Assembly: GCF_008973665.1 (NCBI RefSeq)
Contig: NZ_WACP01000002.1
Span: 248,001 to 312,000 of the forward strand
Reading direction: 5' to 3'
Source of the DNA: Paenibacillus tengchongensis
GTDB taxonomy: Bacteria; Bacillota; Bacilli; Paenibacillales; Paenibacillaceae
Length of the DNA: 64,000 nucleotides
Part shown: positions 61,793-64,000 of the stretch, in pieces
Position numbering within the stretch: position 1 is the first letter of the stretch
How the letters are laid out: each line of letters begins with the position of its first letter
Made by a program: the position numbers and the translations under genes
The notes under the pieces: model-generated
Seen by the model: the letters and a program-made list of their open reading frames with translations, nothing else
The model's database searches: none
Told to the model about the DNA's origin: nothing

Positions 61793-63640
61793 TTAAATAT
61801 AGGCTTTCAGGCTGTGCTCCGTAAATACGGTAGATTCTTCCATTTCGTCAAGTGCGGTGCCGTATTCGCCGACGGCCACACCGCTGCGGTGTAGCCGCCG
61901 GAAGCTGATGCTCTCTCCCGCAATGAGTACGGAGCCCCTGGCGGCCTTTCCTCCGACGGTCTGGGCCTCGATCCGCCGCCCTGCTTCTACGCTTGACCCG
62001 GTGCAGAAGGCTTCAGCCTGGCGGAAAGAGATGCTGCCGCCGGCCGCCAGCTTGCTCTCCCGGACACCAGCCCCGTGGATCACGAGATCGCCGCCCGAAA
62101 GAACTGTACTGTCCTCGATCTCAGCGATGTCAATGATCACTTCGTTCTCCTTCAGCCGGGCGACTGTGTCATAGACATCCTGAAGCTGTTTAAGAAATGA
62201 GTCCAGCAGGTTGTCGGTAATATGCCGGGAAAATTGGCCCGGATGCAGAAAAATTTCCAGCATGCTCTTCAGCGGGCCTGTATTGCGCGGAAAAGTGGCA
62301 TCCATACCGGCCAGTATTCCCAGCAGCTCCCGGAGCTGGCGGGGGAGATGAACATACTTGTCTTCCAGCAGCAGCATGACCACATACCCGTATTGAACGG
62401 TCTGCTGGCGGGACTCCACGTTGCGGGCCAGCTGTGCACAGGCTTCCCGCAGGCGGCTGACTTCCTGGATCAGCACGGCACAACAGAAGGAGAGGCGGTT
62501 ATAAGTGACCCCGTAGCAGCCGGCGTGAAGTTGGCTGTCCGTGGCCTTGCCCAGGACAAAGATGCTGCCGGTAGCAGCGATGGCAGAGCTGCGGACATCG
62601 CCGTAGATGTACACGTTTCCGAAGGCATCCACAGTGGTGTACTCCGGGGCATCGCCGGGGAAAACCACGTCTCCCGCGAACATCATTACGGCTCCATGGC
62701 CCATATCTTCCGGGACGATATAGCTCCTGGGGAAATCAATGGCAATTTCATCACCGTCACCCAGAAACCGCGGCCGTCCCGTACACAGGGCCAGCAGGTT
62801 ACCGCCCGGCAGGAATGACGCCTGATCCTTGTATGTAAGCCTGAGATCGCGGGAGGGCGGGGCGGGCAGAATCCGTCCGCAGACGTCGAAACCGGGAATG
62901 CCTTCTGTCTTGGGCAGCACCCGGGCGACGATGTGTCCGATCCCGGCCGCCGGCGGTATGGAGACCGTACCTGCACTGCCTCTGCTGCGCCGGAACGCGG
63001 CGATAATCTCGTCATTAAACAGCTGGTCCAGCCGTGCGCTTCTGCCTGGGACCGGCGCTTTGCCTTCGGCGATGCAGACCGGCCGGTACGTCGGACAGTT
63101 CAGCTCCGCATATAGAGCGGGAATATTTAGAAAGCGGAAGATAGGACTGGCCTTCAGCTCGGTGACCACCCGGTTGACCGTCAGGGTAGACAGCAGCACG
63201 CTGCTGTCCGGCTCTGCGCGTACAGTCACTTCGGCTGCTGCGGCGCAATCCGTCAGCTTCCAGGCGTACTGCTCCACCCGGTAAAGCGTAAAGTAAGCCT
63301 TGGTCTGATCTTCGGATACAGTGACCTGATACAGCGGCTTCTCGATGATTTCCCAGGTCAGGCGGTCAGCCGAGGTGATCTCCGTGGGAGCACTCACCGT
63401 CTTGCCCGCAATCTTCAGAATTACAGGGTGGATCGCGGAGATTACGGCCGGCTTGCCGGAAGGCAACGGCGGCGTGACGTGGATGCGGTTATTCTGTATA
63501 AAGATGGTGCCATTCTTGTCATTGTCCGTATCACCGTCCGGCGGTGAACCCGCCATAACGGGAAGCGGGAGTCCGCTTGTCCCGAGCGGCCCGGCCCGGC
63601 GGGATTCATGGCTGAAACGTTCAACTGTGTGCTGCGGCAT
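61793..63640 (-). CDS. DUF342/FapA-domain protein
   Basis: 615 residues from the ATG at 63640 (GCGAGG upstream). The central FapA-type DUF342 region is a beta-helix of short glycine-rich turns: TTVDAFGNVYIYGDVRSSAIAATGSIFVLGKAT; DLVIHGAGVRESKLAAGGSISF; AARGSVLIAGESISF. The N-terminal 200 residues (IPPAAGIGHIVARVLPKTEGIPGFDVCG) match the family's mid-domain. A coiled stretch separates the two beta-helical parts. FapA proteins are linked to polar or flagellar localisation in some bacteria, but no such genes lie here. Function unknown; upstream DNA to the window end is AT-rich and holds no other gene. Confidence 0.88.
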   Translation of the reverse strand: MPQHTVERFSHESRRAGPLGTSGLPLPVMAGSPPDGDTDNDKNGTIFIQNNRIHVTPPLPSGKPAVISAIHPVILKIAGKTVSAPTEITSADRLTWEIIEKPLYQVTVSEDQTKAYFTLYRVEQYAWKLTDCAAAAEVTVRAEPDSSVLLSTLTVNRVVTELKASPIFRFLNIPALYAELNCPTYRPVCIAEGKAPVPGRSARLDQLFNDEIIAAFRRSRGSAGTVSIPPAAGIGHIVARVLPKTEGIPGFDVCGRILPAPPSRDLRLTYKDQASFLPGGNLLALCTGRPRFLGDGDEIAIDFPRSYIVPEDMGHGAVMMFAGDVVFPGDAPEYTTVDAFGNVYIYGDVRSSAIAATGSIFVLGKATDSQLHAGCYGVTYNRLSFCCAVLIQEVSRLREACAQLARNVESRQQTVQYGYVVMLLLEDKYVHLPRQLRELLGILAGMDATFPRNTGPLKSMLEIFLHPGQFSRHITDNLLDSFLKQLQDVYDTVARLKENEVIIDIAEIEDSTVLSGGDLVIHGAGVRESKLAAGGSISFRQAEAFCTGSSVEAGRRIEAQTVGGKAARGSVLIAGESISFRRLHRSGVAVGEYGTALDEMEESTVFTEHSLKAYI

Positions 63641-64000
63641 GGTAGTAACCTCGCTTTTTCGTATAATCAATCGCATTCCTAACAGAGAAGAGCGAGCGGA
63701 GCCCCGTGTAAACCATATGCCGCTGGGACCGCTTGCATCTTAAGTGGCAGCCTGGCAACCGTAAATGCGGATTTGTGCATTCGTAGGCCCATTGCTTTGC
63801 GTCCTGTCCTTTCGGGCAGTTTGCCTTTTGAAATCGAATAATGATATACACTCAGCATTGAGGCGAACAAATCGACTTAAATCGACAAATGAAAGTTATA
63901 GTAAAGAAACTGCAAGCATGCATCTGCAAACAACCTTAATTCTAGTCTTTGAGGAATAAATTATCAATAAAAATATTTGTTTTTAAAAACATATAATTAT
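63641..64000. other. AT-rich end of window without supported gene
   Basis: Base composition falls sharply after about 63830. No frame has a ribosome site and codon pattern I would trust. The promoter of the minus-strand DUF342 gene should lie in the first 100 bp but I could not place it. Confidence 0.5.

Overview
The window (about 57-60% GC by eye) looks like a chromosomal segment of a Paenibacillus-type Firmicute. The evidence is strong AGGAGG-type ribosome sites, frequent GTG/TTG starts, YesM/YesN two-component systems paired with carbohydrate ABC transporters, YdaJ-N-like exopolysaccharide genes, class D sortase with an LPxTA substrate, and CcpA (cre) sites. I saw no rRNA, tRNA, insertion sequence, prophage or CRISPR array.

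Layout. 3-845: end of a response regulator with a BTAD domain. 1048-5284: tightly coupled operon of a small protein, a Ser/Gly-tailed membrane-anchored protein, a glutathionylspermidine-synthase-like ATP-grasp enzyme, a lipoprotein, a DUF350 membrane protein and a two-TM K+ channel with an RCK domain, closed by a terminator. 5548-14118: a c-di-GMP-dependent exopolysaccharide operon resembling Bacillus subtilis ydaJKLMN, with an extra polytopic membrane protein and with the degenerate-GGDEF receptor placed last. 14251-19699: an SDR remnant, GNAT, an intact diguanylate cyclase, a stalk-domain protein, a HAD hydrolase and a small protein. 19879-23902: YesM/YesN pair plus solute-binding lipoprotein without permeases. 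23991-26079: methyltransferase and MATE exporter. 26322-36194: a heparinase II/III-cupin operon divergent from two permeases, a second YesM/YesN pair and a binding protein. 36740-41432: peptidase T, class D sortase with its LPDTA substrate, LLM oxidoreductase. 41708-49209: LacI regulator, alpha-glucoside-type ABC transporter and GH65 phosphorylase. 49739-52705: large GGDEF-EAL sensor. 52775-63640: aldehyde dehydrogenase, Crp/Fnr regulator divergent from hybrid cluster protein, Mn catalase, aldo/keto reductase, LysR divergent from EamA, flavin reductase, DUF342.

How the genes work together. Sugar-polymer metabolism dominates: three binding proteins, each with a cre or cre-like site at its promoter; one cytosolic phosphorylase; and one polysaccharide lyase. 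A second theme is c-di-GMP. Two synthases lacking the inhibitory I-site flank or lie near an EPS machine whose putative receptor keeps the I-site but has lost the active site. A third is redox and nitrosative protection (hcp with its likely regulator, Mn catalase). The least understood module is the ATP-grasp/DUF350/K+ channel operon at 1048-5284.
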